The notes below the pieces were generated by a model. It saw only the letters and a list, made by a program, of their open reading frames with translations, did no database searches and was not told where the DNA came from. Both the position numbers and the translations under genes were made by a program. From NCBI GenBank assembly GCA_029243445.1, contig JAQWSA010000098.1:1-8590 (forward strand): a stretch of DNA of 8,590 bases, given 5' to 3'. Position 1 is the stretch's first letter. The number at the start of each line of letters is the position of its first letter. Shown piece after piece: positions 1 through 6,089 of this stretch. The stretch is from Alphaproteobacteria bacterium (GTDB taxonomy: Bacteria; Pseudomonadota; Alphaproteobacteria; UBA6615).

Positions 1-1450
1 TGACTAACTCTCCTCGTAGTTCATCAGGAACACCTATGACCGCTGACATGGAAATAGCCGGGTGTGTTAGTAAAGAATTTTCTACTTCGGCAGGTCCAAT
101 ACGAAACCCTGCTGAGTTTATTACATCATCTGCACGGCCAATGAAAAACAACCAGCCGTTTTCATCTATCCTAGCTTTGTCCCCCGTGTTAAGCCATTGA
201 TCTCCTTTAGAGTCTGTAATGAATTTTTCTTTAGTTGCTTCTGGGTTATTCCAATATTTTAGAAACATAACTGGGTCAGGCGATTTCACACATATATTTC
301 CTAGTTCACCCACAGGCATTGTATTGCCTATTTTGTCGAGAATTTTAAGTTCATGGCCAGGTATTGCTCGGCCCATTGATCCATCAGGTGGGGTCATAAC
401 AGAAGAACAACACCCAACAATAAGGTTGCATTCTGTTTGACCATAAGCTTCGTTTATTGTCACTCCTAGTTGTTCTCTTCCCCAATTAATCAACGATGTG
501 CCTAAAGCTTCCCCACCGGAAAACATAGAACGTAAATTATACCTCCACAGTTTGCGTGGCTCGTTTACCTGTCTCATTATTTTTAGAGCCGTTGGCGGTA
601 TGAAGGCATTACGCACTCCATAGCGGTCCATCAAGTCGAATGCTTTTTCAGGATCAAATCGTCCTGGAGGATTAACCACTTGGGGTATACCATGATACAA
701 TGCCGGCATAGCAGAATCCATTAAAGCGCCTATCCATGCCCAGTCAGCAGGTGTCCACATTACATCACCAGATTGGGGTAGGAAGTCAAAAATAAAATCA
801 GCACCCGGTATGTGACCGATCATAGTACGGTGCGGTAATAAAGCGCCTTTTGGATTTCCCGTTGTACCTGAAGTATATATTAGTAATGCTGGGTCGCTAC
901 TTTTGGTAACGACTGGATCAAAAAAATCTCTTGCCCGCGCCATTTCTGCGTAAAAGTCTTGGACATCATGTAAACCACATTCGGTTTTTCCATCTAAGGA
1001 AAGAATAAGCTTTAAGTCGGGCAAGGGGTGTTTTACTTGATCAATCTTTTTACAGCCAGCTTGATCTGTGATTACCACGCTAGCCTTACTATCCGTAAGA
1101 CGGTGTTCAAGGGCATCGGGACCAAATAACTGTGCAAGAGGCATAGCTATAAAATTTGCTCGGTAGGACGCAATGTGAGCTATTAAAGTTTCTGCTTTCT
1201 GAGGTAGTAGTATAGCTACACGGTCACCTTGTGACAGCCCATTTGCTAATAACAGATTTACAAGCTTACTGGATTCTTTTCTTAAATCGCCGAATGAGTA
1301 TTCGAGTTGTGCTCCGTTGATTTGTGGAACGATTAGCGCTGTAGCACTCTGATTCTGAGCGTCGCATATGGAAACTCCCATATTGAAGTGCTGCGGTATT
1401 ATCCATTGCCATTCATTATATGCTTGAGAATAACTAGAAACTTTCTTCAT
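1..1450 (-). CDS. Acyl-CoA synthetase (AMP-forming), Acs/ACSM-like, C-terminus cut by the window edge
   Basis: This gene encodes an adenylate-forming ligase that should activate a carboxylic acid to its acyl-AMP and then to the CoA thioester in the cytoplasm. The frame is open from an ATG at 1450 to the left edge, giving 483 residues. Motifs appear in the expected order: the phosphate-binding loop YTSGTTGNPKG at 192-202, the segment TPADWAWIGALMD, NEAYGQTE at 333-340, TGD with the ATP-ribose aspartate at 424, and the hinge GRADDVINSAGFRIG at 438-452. The start of the small C-terminal domain is present. Roughly the last 50 to 70 residues, including the catalytic lysine, lie outside. The TPADWAWIG and RNAFIPPTALK segments resemble the acetyl/medium-chain (COG0365) branch, but the substrate cannot be read from sequence. 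The gene is richer in G+C (about 40-50% in sampled lines) than most of the window. Only a weak AGG precedes the ATG. An inverted repeat lies 34-55 bases upstream. Confidence 0.93.
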   Translation of the reverse strand, partial: MKKVSSYSQAYNEWQWIIPQHFNMGVSICDAQNQSATALIVPQINGAQLEYSFGDLRKESSKLVNLLLANGLSQGDRVAILLPQKAETLIAHIASYRANFIAMPLAQLFGPDALEHRLTDSKASVVITDQAGCKKIDQVKHPLPDLKLILSLDGKTECGLHDVQDFYAEMARARDFFDPVVTKSSDPALLIYTSGTTGNPKGALLPHRTMIGHIPGADFIFDFLPQSGDVMWTPADWAWIGALMDSAMPALYHGIPQVVNPPGRFDPEKAFDLMDRYGVRNAFIPPTALKIMRQVNEPRKLWRYNLRSMFSGGEALGTSLINWGREQLGVTINEAYGQTECNLIVGCCSSVMTPPDGSMGRAIPGHELKILDKIGNTMPVGELGNICVKSPDPVMFLKYWNNPEATKEKFITDSKGDQWLNTGDKARIDENGWLFFIGRADDVINSAGFRIGPAEVENSLLTHPAISMSAVIGVPDELRGELV

Positions 1451-1483
1451 CTGAAGCCTGATGTTTTGTAAAATAGAATTTTA

Positions 1484-1505
1484 TAGTTCAAAATTACTTG
1501 AACTA
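1484..1505. repeat. Perfect inverted repeat upstream of the acyl-CoA synthetase
   Basis: The arms TAGTTCAA (1484-1491) and TTGAACTA (1498-1505) are perfect 8-base complements around a 6-base centre. The repeat lies between the YczE-like gene and the acyl-CoA synthetase, both on the minus strand, 34 to 55 bases before the synthetase ATG. That position suits an operator or a 5' UTR hairpin. On the minus strand an AT-rich stretch follows the repeat, so a weak terminator for the upstream gene is also possible. AT-rich DNA produces such repeats by chance fairly often, so any role is inference. Confidence 0.4.
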
Positions 1506-1586
1506 AAGGTTAAAAGAAAGTTAGCCAGTTTTTTTTTGTAAGATATTGCTCATTCGGCTTTTCGTTATATTTATACATATGTGCCG

Positions 1587-2264
1587 TTATCTAGTTTTAT
1601 ATTTAATATTAAATATTTTATTAAGTATGTAAATATTGGTAGCTACAGCTGGTCCTATTAAGAAAGCAAATAGTAACGTTCCAAGACCAACAGGACCTCC
1701 TAAAAACCACCCTATAATGACTACAGTTACCTCGATGGAGCTTCTAACCATCGAAATTGTTAGATTAGTGAGTTTTTGTAATCCAGTCATTAAACCATCT
1801 CTCGGCCCTGGGCCTAGGTTAGATATCAGGTAAATTGCACTTCCAATGCCTGTTACCAAAACACCTATTAATGCCTGGATGATCATATGAAAACTCGTTT
1901 TTGGATTAGGTAAGTAGGGTATTATATACTCTAAAACTATTGCAATAATTATAACATTTAGAATGGTACCAATACCGGGCATTTGTTTTAGTGGTATCCA
2001 GAATAATAAAACCATTACACTTATTAAAAAGGTGGATGCTCCGATACTCAAGCTCGTTACATTACTGACACCTAGTGCGAGCACTGTCCATGGGCTAACT
2101 CCTATGCTAGCCGCTATTAATATTGCCTCACCAAGTCCAAATAGTAATAGTCCGAATACTAAAAAAATTAATGTTATAAGTCGTGGTTGGAAATTTAGAG
2201 GCCTAGATGAACTCCAGAATAATACAGGAATACTTTTGACGGATAAGAATAGAAATTTAGGCAA
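1587..2264 (-). CDS. YczE/YitT-type integral membrane protein (COG2364-like)
   Basis: This is a polytopic inner-membrane protein of the YczE/YyaS/YitT group, whose function is not established. The 225 residues contain about five hydrophobic segments: near 30-50, 70-90, 97-117, 127-148 and 178-208. Family landmarks are IGVSPWTVL at 54-62 after the first helix, SNLGPGPRDGLMTGL at about 148-162, SMVRSSIE at 171-178 and GGPVGLGT at 189-196. The first codon is TTG: the frame has a stop two codons upstream and no ATG or GTG before the first helix. The Shine-Dalgarno signal is weak (GAAAG, widely spaced), so the exact start is uncertain. The gene lies 151 bases downstream of the BASS carrier on the same strand. 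Some members of this group are annotated as transporters, but no substrate can be inferred here. Confidence 0.85.
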   Translation of the reverse strand: MPKFLFLSVKSIPVLFWSSSRPLNFQPRLITLIFLVFGLLLFGLGEAILIAASIGVSPWTVLALGVSNVTSLSIGASTFLISVMVLLFWIPLKQMPGIGTILNVIIIAIVLEYIIPYLPNPKTSFHMIIQALIGVLVTGIGSAIYLISNLGPGPRDGLMTGLQKLTNLTISMVRSSIEVTVVIIGWFLGGPVGLGTLLFAFLIGPAVATNIYILNKIFNIKYKTR

Positions 2265-2415
2265 TACTTAATAGCTTTCAATCTTTAGGATAGCGTTACG
2301 AGTATAAGTTGTCTTCATTAGAGAACACAGTTTTGTTTAATAGAAGTTTACTAGGATATAGATTCTAGATATTCAAATATTTTTGTGGTTTTGTATTTAT
2401 TATTTTATGGTAGAT

Positions 2416-3264
2416 TTAATTTTTTGTTCTCACAAAAGTTATATAAATCAATGCTGTTGCAAACATTATAAGGCTATAAGTAGCTGCCGGTATAATAACT
2501 GGTCCACCTCCAAATAATAATGTGCCCACAGCAATAGCCAGTGTTCCATTTTGTAAACCGCATTCAATAGATATGGCTGTCCTTTGTTTTGGCCCCGACG
2601 AAAAAAATGTAGCAATAATATAGGCGATAAACATCATTGCCACATTAAGTGCCAATGTTACCAACCCAGCCTGCGCAAAATATTCAACTATATTTTCTCG
2701 TTGCTGAATTATTGCGCCTACAAGTACTAGAGCAAATAATACAGCTGATATTTTTTTTGCCCAAGGTTCAAATTGTATTGAAAAATTTGAAACAAAATGC
2801 CTAAAAGCTAACCCAATACATACTGGTATAGTAACTATAAGGAACACACTAATTGCTATTTTATTTATATTAATATCTTGGCCGTTGCCGTCTATGAGAA
2901 AATTATAGGAAAATCCTATTATAATCGGAATTGAAATAACACTTACAAGGCTGATTATAGCTGTAAGAGATATTGATAAAGCTACATCCCCTTTTGCGAA
3001 TGAAGTTAAAATATTTGAAGTTACACCGCCAGGTGCTGCTGCTATTATCATAACACCTAATGCAAGTTCTGCAGGTAGATTCCATAAGCTGATAAGTAAG
3101 AGTGCGGTTAAGGGTAAGAGTATTAACTGGGAAGCTAAGCCTACTAAGAAATCTCGTGGCATTTTAGCTACTCTGGTAAAGTCAGCCAAGGTAAGTCCTA
3201 AGCCTAAAGCGAACATAATAAACGCTAAAGCTAGTGGAAGTATAATTTCTGTTACTATTCCCAT
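2416..3264 (-). CDS. Bile acid:sodium symporter family (BASS) transporter
   Basis: This is a sodium-coupled secondary carrier of the inner membrane. The predicted 282 residues are almost wholly hydrophobic and match the usual bacterial BASS length. Two hallmark regions of the inverted-repeat core are present. One is APGGVTSNILT near residues 77-87, the discontinuous helix whose Ser-Asn pair binds sodium in the Neisseria homologue. The other is ECGLQNGTLAIAVGT near 235-249, carrying the Glu and Gln of the sodium sites. I chose ATG 3264 because a very strong GGGGGGAG (3277-3270) sits five bases upstream of it. The GTG at 3270 would overlap that signal and leave no spacing. Family members carry bile acids, pyruvate, pantothenate or other organic anions, and the substrate here is unknown. 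Bile acid itself is unlikely in a free-living marine bacterium, if that is the host. Confidence 0.93.
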   Translation of the reverse strand: MGIVTEIILPLALAFIMFALGLGLTLADFTRVAKMPRDFLVGLASQLILLPLTALLLISLWNLPAELALGVMIIAAAPGGVTSNILTSFAKGDVALSISLTAIISLVSVISIPIIIGFSYNFLIDGNGQDININKIAISVFLIVTIPVCIGLAFRHFVSNFSIQFEPWAKKISAVLFALVLVGAIIQQRENIVEYFAQAGLVTLALNVAMMFIAYIIATFFSSGPKQRTAISIECGLQNGTLAIAVGTLLFGGGPVIIPAATYSLIMFATALIYITFVRTKN

Positions 3265-3269
3265 GGCCA

Positions 3270-3277
3270 CTCCCCCC
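3270..3277 (-). promoter_or_regulatory. Strong Shine-Dalgarno that decides the BASS carrier start
   Basis: On the minus strand the sequence reads GGGGGGAG, then TGGCC, then ATG (3264). The five-base spacing is normal for the ATG, whereas the GTG at 3270 uses the last base of the motif itself. This is the strongest ribosome binding site in the window and is unusually G-rich for such AT-rich DNA. Confidence 0.75.
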
Positions 3278-3369
3278 AGTAAGAAATTTAAATTAGACTG
3301 ATTATTATATATTTTAGAAATATTTGCTATAAATTTAGCGTTTATTATATTTAATAATAATTTAAGAAA

Positions 3370-3828
3370 CTATTTTAATAAATTAAATTTCTGATTTTTG
3401 ATTTCTTGTTTACGCATTGGCATTGAATCAATTAATTCAAATATGGTTTTATTGGAGATAGCTTTTTGCGATCTTAATTTTTCATTACCGTCTTTGCCTA
3501 AAATTATTGATAAATAACTGTATTTCTCAGCAGAAAAATAATTTTTTAAATTTTCAGAATTCATATTATTTTTAGAGATTCCATTTATCTTTATAATATT
3601 ATTTGGACCTAACTCAATAAGAACTAAATCTCGTTCGTTCCATCCATTTAATTCTATATCTCTATTTTTGCTCTGTTGCTGAGATTCAGAATATCCACTT
3701 TCGGAAATCAATGAGATTATTAATCTATTTTTCCATCTGTATTTACTCAGGTCTATCGCTGAAACTTCGTTTGATGTTAAGAATGCTGACATTATAATTA
3801 TTGAAACAAAGGTTATTAAGTTCTTCAA
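3370..3828 (-). CDS. Small exported protein with a DUF4174 domain
   Basis: This is a predicted secreted or periplasmic protein of 152 residues and unknown function. Residues 1-24 look like a Sec signal peptide: Lys2, a hydrophobic stretch (LITFVSIIIMSAFL) and a likely cut after EVSA. The mature part has the DUF4174 landmarks in order: YRWKNRLIISLI near 29-41, NERDLVLIEL near 64-73, GKDGNEKLRSQ near 110-120 and SMPMRKQE near 134-141. The domain is related to the thioredoxin-like region of vertebrate CCDC80/DRO1, but this protein has no cysteine, so it cannot use a CxxC redox site. The start codon is TTG at 3828, with AGAG seven bases upstream. The next ATG (residue 13) would remove the charged n-region of the signal peptide. 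The gene is very AT-rich (one 60-base line has only 8 G+C) and lies 76 bases behind the LLM oxidoreductase gene, so it may be cotranscribed. Confidence 0.82.
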   Translation of the reverse strand: MKNLITFVSIIIMSAFLTSNEVSAIDLSKYRWKNRLIISLISESGYSESQQQSKNRDIELNGWNERDLVLIELGPNNIIKINGISKNNMNSENLKNYFSAEKYSYLSIILGKDGNEKLRSQKAISNKTIFELIDSMPMRKQEIKNQKFNLLK

Positions 3829-3904
3829 GATTAACTCTAAAAGTAATTTATTATAAATAAGAAGTTAGGTATCAAAGAAAGAATTAATTATTACTTTACT
3901 TAAA

Positions 3905-5023
3905 CTAACCAGTAGCTGATTCATTTTGAGGTTCAATATGAGCATTTACTCTTGGCATCACTTCCTCGGCCATCAATTGAAGAGAACGTTTGCTAAGGTC
4001 CTCATCTACCCAGTCCATACCAGCATAAACTAATTCTCCGAAATCTCCTGTTATCTCACGAAGCGCTAAAATTTGCTCTACTACACTATCAACGGTTCCA
4101 CATATTACTAGGTCTTCAATTACTCGATCTAGTGTTATAGACTCATCCGGTTCATCTGGGTGATTCTTAAAGACTGCTTGTCTATTCCCTCTTATGAGCT
4201 TTTTTAGTATTTGGCTGTAATAAAAACGATACGGACTATTTGTATCATACTTTCCATATTCTTTAGCGGTAGAATCATCGTCAGCAACAAATATTGTTCG
4301 GGCTACCCTCCAGTCCGAAATAGATGCATTATTATTAACATTAACCTTACCTTCACAGTAGTTTTTCCAATGAGTAGCAACCCATTTGGGAAGTAAAAAA
4401 TTTGCAGAAAGAGGATGAAAGTCTCTTTCTCCCATAGATATTACTCCCTTGGAGAAGGGGGCTACTACTGTTCCAACAATCTCTGGATAAGGTTTTTGAT
4501 ATGGTTTTGGGAGAATACCATAGCCAACTTCAGGGTATCGTGTTTCAGATGTGCTAACTTTAAATCTGTTATTATCTAAATCAATATTATATGGTGATTC
4601 ACCTTCCCAGATTGCAATAATTACATCAATTGCTTCCGCAAACATTTTATTTCTATCTTCATTAATGATGCCTAAAGCCTCGGCATCAGATCTTAGCGCT
4701 CCTGGGCTGATACCTAAAATAAACCGGCCCTCTGAGAGGTGGTCGAACATAGCTGCATGTGCAGCAATTAAGACAGGATGCATGTGAGATAAATTCGTTG
4801 TTCCCGTAGCTAGTTTAATTTGTTTAGTGGAATTTATTAGAGTTGCTTGAAAAAGCATTGAATTAGTTATGTTCTCAGCCTGATCTGTAAGATGCTCTCC
4901 TACAAACGCATCATAAAAACCTAACTCATCACAAAATACTATTGTTTCTCGGTCTTCTTTTAGTGTTGCTGTATAGTTACGGTTAAGTGGGTGAACAGGC
5001 ATAGTAAAGTAACCAAGACGCAT
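3905..5023 (-). CDS. Luciferase-like (LLM class) flavin-dependent oxidoreductase
   Basis: This is a probable cytoplasmic FMN- or F420-type TIM-barrel oxidoreductase of the bacterial luciferase superfamily, 372 residues long as expected for full-length members. It begins MRLGYFTMPVHP (first strand). It then has GFYDAFVGEH (35-44), whose Glu43-His44 falls where luciferase alpha has its active-site His44. Next come the ATGTTNLSHMHPVLIAAHAAMFDHLSEGRFILGISPG segments (72-108, in pieces) typical of the family, and AEAIDVIIAIWEG (129-141). The C-terminal third holds VICGTVDSVVEQI, the usual flavin-side element of these monooxygenases. The ATG at 5023 has a clear GAGGAA five bases upstream. Luciferase itself is excluded because there is no LuxB or reductase partner nearby. 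The substrate is unknown; relatives act on alkanesulfonates, nitrilotriacetate and other small molecules. It is divergent from the SDR gene across a 268-base gap. Confidence 0.92.
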   Translation of the reverse strand: MRLGYFTMPVHPLNRNYTATLKEDRETIVFCDELGFYDAFVGEHLTDQAENITNSMLFQATLINSTKQIKLATGTTNLSHMHPVLIAAHAAMFDHLSEGRFILGISPGALRSDAEALGIINEDRNKMFAEAIDVIIAIWEGESPYNIDLDNNRFKVSTSETRYPEVGYGILPKPYQKPYPEIVGTVVAPFSKGVISMGERDFHPLSANFLLPKWVATHWKNYCEGKVNVNNNASISDWRVARTIFVADDDSTAKEYGKYDTNSPYRFYYSQILKKLIRGNRQAVFKNHPDEPDESITLDRVIEDLVICGTVDSVVEQILALREITGDFGELVYAGMDWVDEDLSKRSLQLMAEEVMPRVNAHIEPQNESATG

Positions 5024-5028
5024 ATTTA

Positions 5029-5034
5029 TTCCTC
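5029..5034 (-). promoter_or_regulatory. Shine-Dalgarno of the LLM oxidoreductase
   Basis: On the minus strand GAGGAA is followed by five bases and ATG 5023. It supports this start over later in-frame ATGs such as residue 8. Confidence 0.7.
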
Positions 5035-5205
5035 ATTTTATACTTTTTATATATATACGCAGAATATTTATAAATAGATCAGTTGACGAAATTACTAAAT
5101 TTTAATTACCTATTTTATAGAATTCTAAATTATAAATACACACAAATCGAACACGTAAAATATTAATGTCATCCAAATTATATTAGCATACGTACAAGTA
5201 ATAAA

Positions 5206-5219
5206 TTCTTTTAAAAGAA
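5206..5219. repeat. 14-base perfect palindrome upstream of the SDR
   Basis: TTCTTTTAAAAGAA is its own reverse complement. It lies 73-86 bases before the first SDR ATG. It could be an operator half of the pair with the palindrome at 5240-5253, or a chance product of AT-rich sequence. Confidence 0.3.
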
Positions 5220-5239
5220 AATAAAAAATGCGTATGTAT

Positions 5240-5253
5240 AAAAATCGATTTTT
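5240..5253. repeat. 14-base perfect palindrome upstream of the SDR
   Basis: AAAAATCGATTTTT is its own reverse complement. It lies 39-52 bases before the first SDR ATG, where a promoter -10 or -35 or an operator would be expected. Its centre is 34 bases from the centre of the preceding palindrome, roughly three helical turns. Confidence 0.3.
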
Positions 5254-5291
5254 CTCATTATCTTGGAATATTAGGGTTAACTTAAATAACG

Positions 5292-6062
5292 ATGTTAACA
5301 AGTAATAGTACCTATAATTTTATAAATATGAAATCTATGGCAGACCCATTAAATGTACTTGTAGTAGGGGCTTCCGGAGGTATTGGTGGAGCAGTTATTA
5401 ATAATCTTTCTAAAAATCCTAGTACACGTATATGGGCAGCCGCACGAAAGAAGTTAGTATATGATTCTGATATGATTACCCCTCTTTTGTTAGATCTAAC
5501 CAATGAAAAATCAATTAAAGGAGCAGCTGAGAATATAGCTAATTCTGGTAATGGGTTGGACTTGGTGCTGGTTGCCACAGGCTTTCTCCACGATACTTTG
5601 ATTAGGCCTGAAAAAACGTGGAAATCATTAAGTTATGATTCATTTAATAAATCTTTTTCTATTAATTGTATCGGTCCGGCATTAGTGGCAAAACATACAA
5701 TTCCACTTCTTAAAAAGGATAGTAAGTCGGTTTTTGCAGTGTTATCAGCTAGAATTGGAAGCATTTCTGATAATCATACAGGCGGTTGGCACAGCTACAG
5801 AGCATCTAAAGCTGCTTTAAATATGGTAGTCCGAACCCTCGCAGTTGAGCTATCACGTACAAATCCAATTGCATTGTGCGTGAGTCTGCATCCCGGTACT
5901 GTAGACACAAAGTTATCGCTACCATTTCAAAGAGGTGTATCTAAAGATCGCCTATTTGATAAGGATTTAGCAGCCACTCAGTTATTAAATGTAATTGATG
6001 ACTTGAGTATTGAATCATCGGGAGGTCTTTATGCTTGGGATGGAAAGTCTATCTCTTTCTAG
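5292..6062 (+). CDS. Short-chain dehydrogenase/reductase, C-factor (CsgA)-like
   Basis: This is a classical-fold SDR predicted to use NAD(P)(H); its substrate is unknown. In the 256-residue version the nucleotide-binding loop is GASGGIG at 26-32. A basic run ARKK (51-54) suggests NADP preference, Asp68 follows a strand, VATG is at 94-97 and Asn125 is in SINCIGP. The catalytic set is probably Ser157, Tyr169 and Lys173 (YRASK), then PG at 201-202. The segment ARIGSISDN-x(5)-WHSYRASKAALN is the C-factor-like signature. Genes of this type recur beside photolyase in Proteobacteria. The start is uncertain: ATGs at 5292, 5328 and 5337 are in frame and none has a good ribosome binding site. MADPLNVLVVGA from 5337 would be a more typical N-terminus (241 residues). 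The gene converges on the photolyase gene with only 27 bases between the stops. Confidence 0.9.
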   Translation: MLTSNSTYNFINMKSMADPLNVLVVGASGGIGGAVINNLSKNPSTRIWAAARKKLVYDSDMITPLLLDLTNEKSIKGAAENIANSGNGLDLVLVATGFLHDTLIRPEKTWKSLSYDSFNKSFSINCIGPALVAKHTIPLLKKDSKSVFAVLSARIGSISDNHTGGWHSYRASKAALNMVVRTLAVELSRTNPIALCVSLHPGTVDTKLSLPFQRGVSKDRLFDKDLAATQLLNVIDDLSIESSGGLYAWDGKSISF

Positions 6063-6089
6063 ACTGCTTTCAAAAAGTTTTCGGTTAAG

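Larger units (their letters stand above)
5024..5291. promoter_or_regulatory. Divergent intergenic region between the LLM oxidoreductase and the SDR
   Basis: This 268-base gap is the longest in the window and very AT-rich (12 G+C in 60 at 5041-5100). It must contain the promoters of both flanking genes. No open frame or RNA gene was seen. Two perfect 14-base palindromes lie on the SDR side. Degenerate ECF11-like hexamer pairs occur on both strands: TGATCT-N18-TATAT on the minus strand (5081-5053) and TCATCC-N18-TACAA on the plus strand (5169-5197). Both have the same 18-base spacing as the better site before the DUF2177 gene, but each is too weak to call alone. Confidence 0.5.

Noticed and set aside
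377..382. TGATCC hexamers at 377-382, 7098-7103 and 8152-8157
   Set aside because: Each lies inside a coding region or at its stop, with no suitably placed downstream gene on that strand.
219..440. Open frame on the plus strand within the acyl-CoA synthetase
   Set aside because: It is antisense to a clearly conserved gene and its translation resembles no family.
1636..2271. Two plus-strand open frames (1636-1833 and 1963-2271) opposite the YczE-like gene
   Set aside because: The minus strand has the family motifs GPGPRDGLM and GGPVGLGT; the plus-strand translations are low in recognisable structure.
3846..3874. TGATAC-N18-TAAAT on the minus strand before the DUF4174 gene
   Set aside because: Transcription would start only about 11 bases before the start codon, on top of the ribosome binding site, and the -35 is off by one.
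3840..3897. Inverted repeat AAAGTAAT / ATTACTTT between the LLM and DUF4174 genes
   Set aside because: The 42-base loop and pure AT-rich arms make it likely chance, with no terminator-like T run.
4211..4787. Two plus-strand open frames opposite the LLM oxidoreductase
   Set aside because: They are shadows of a full-length, well-supported gene.
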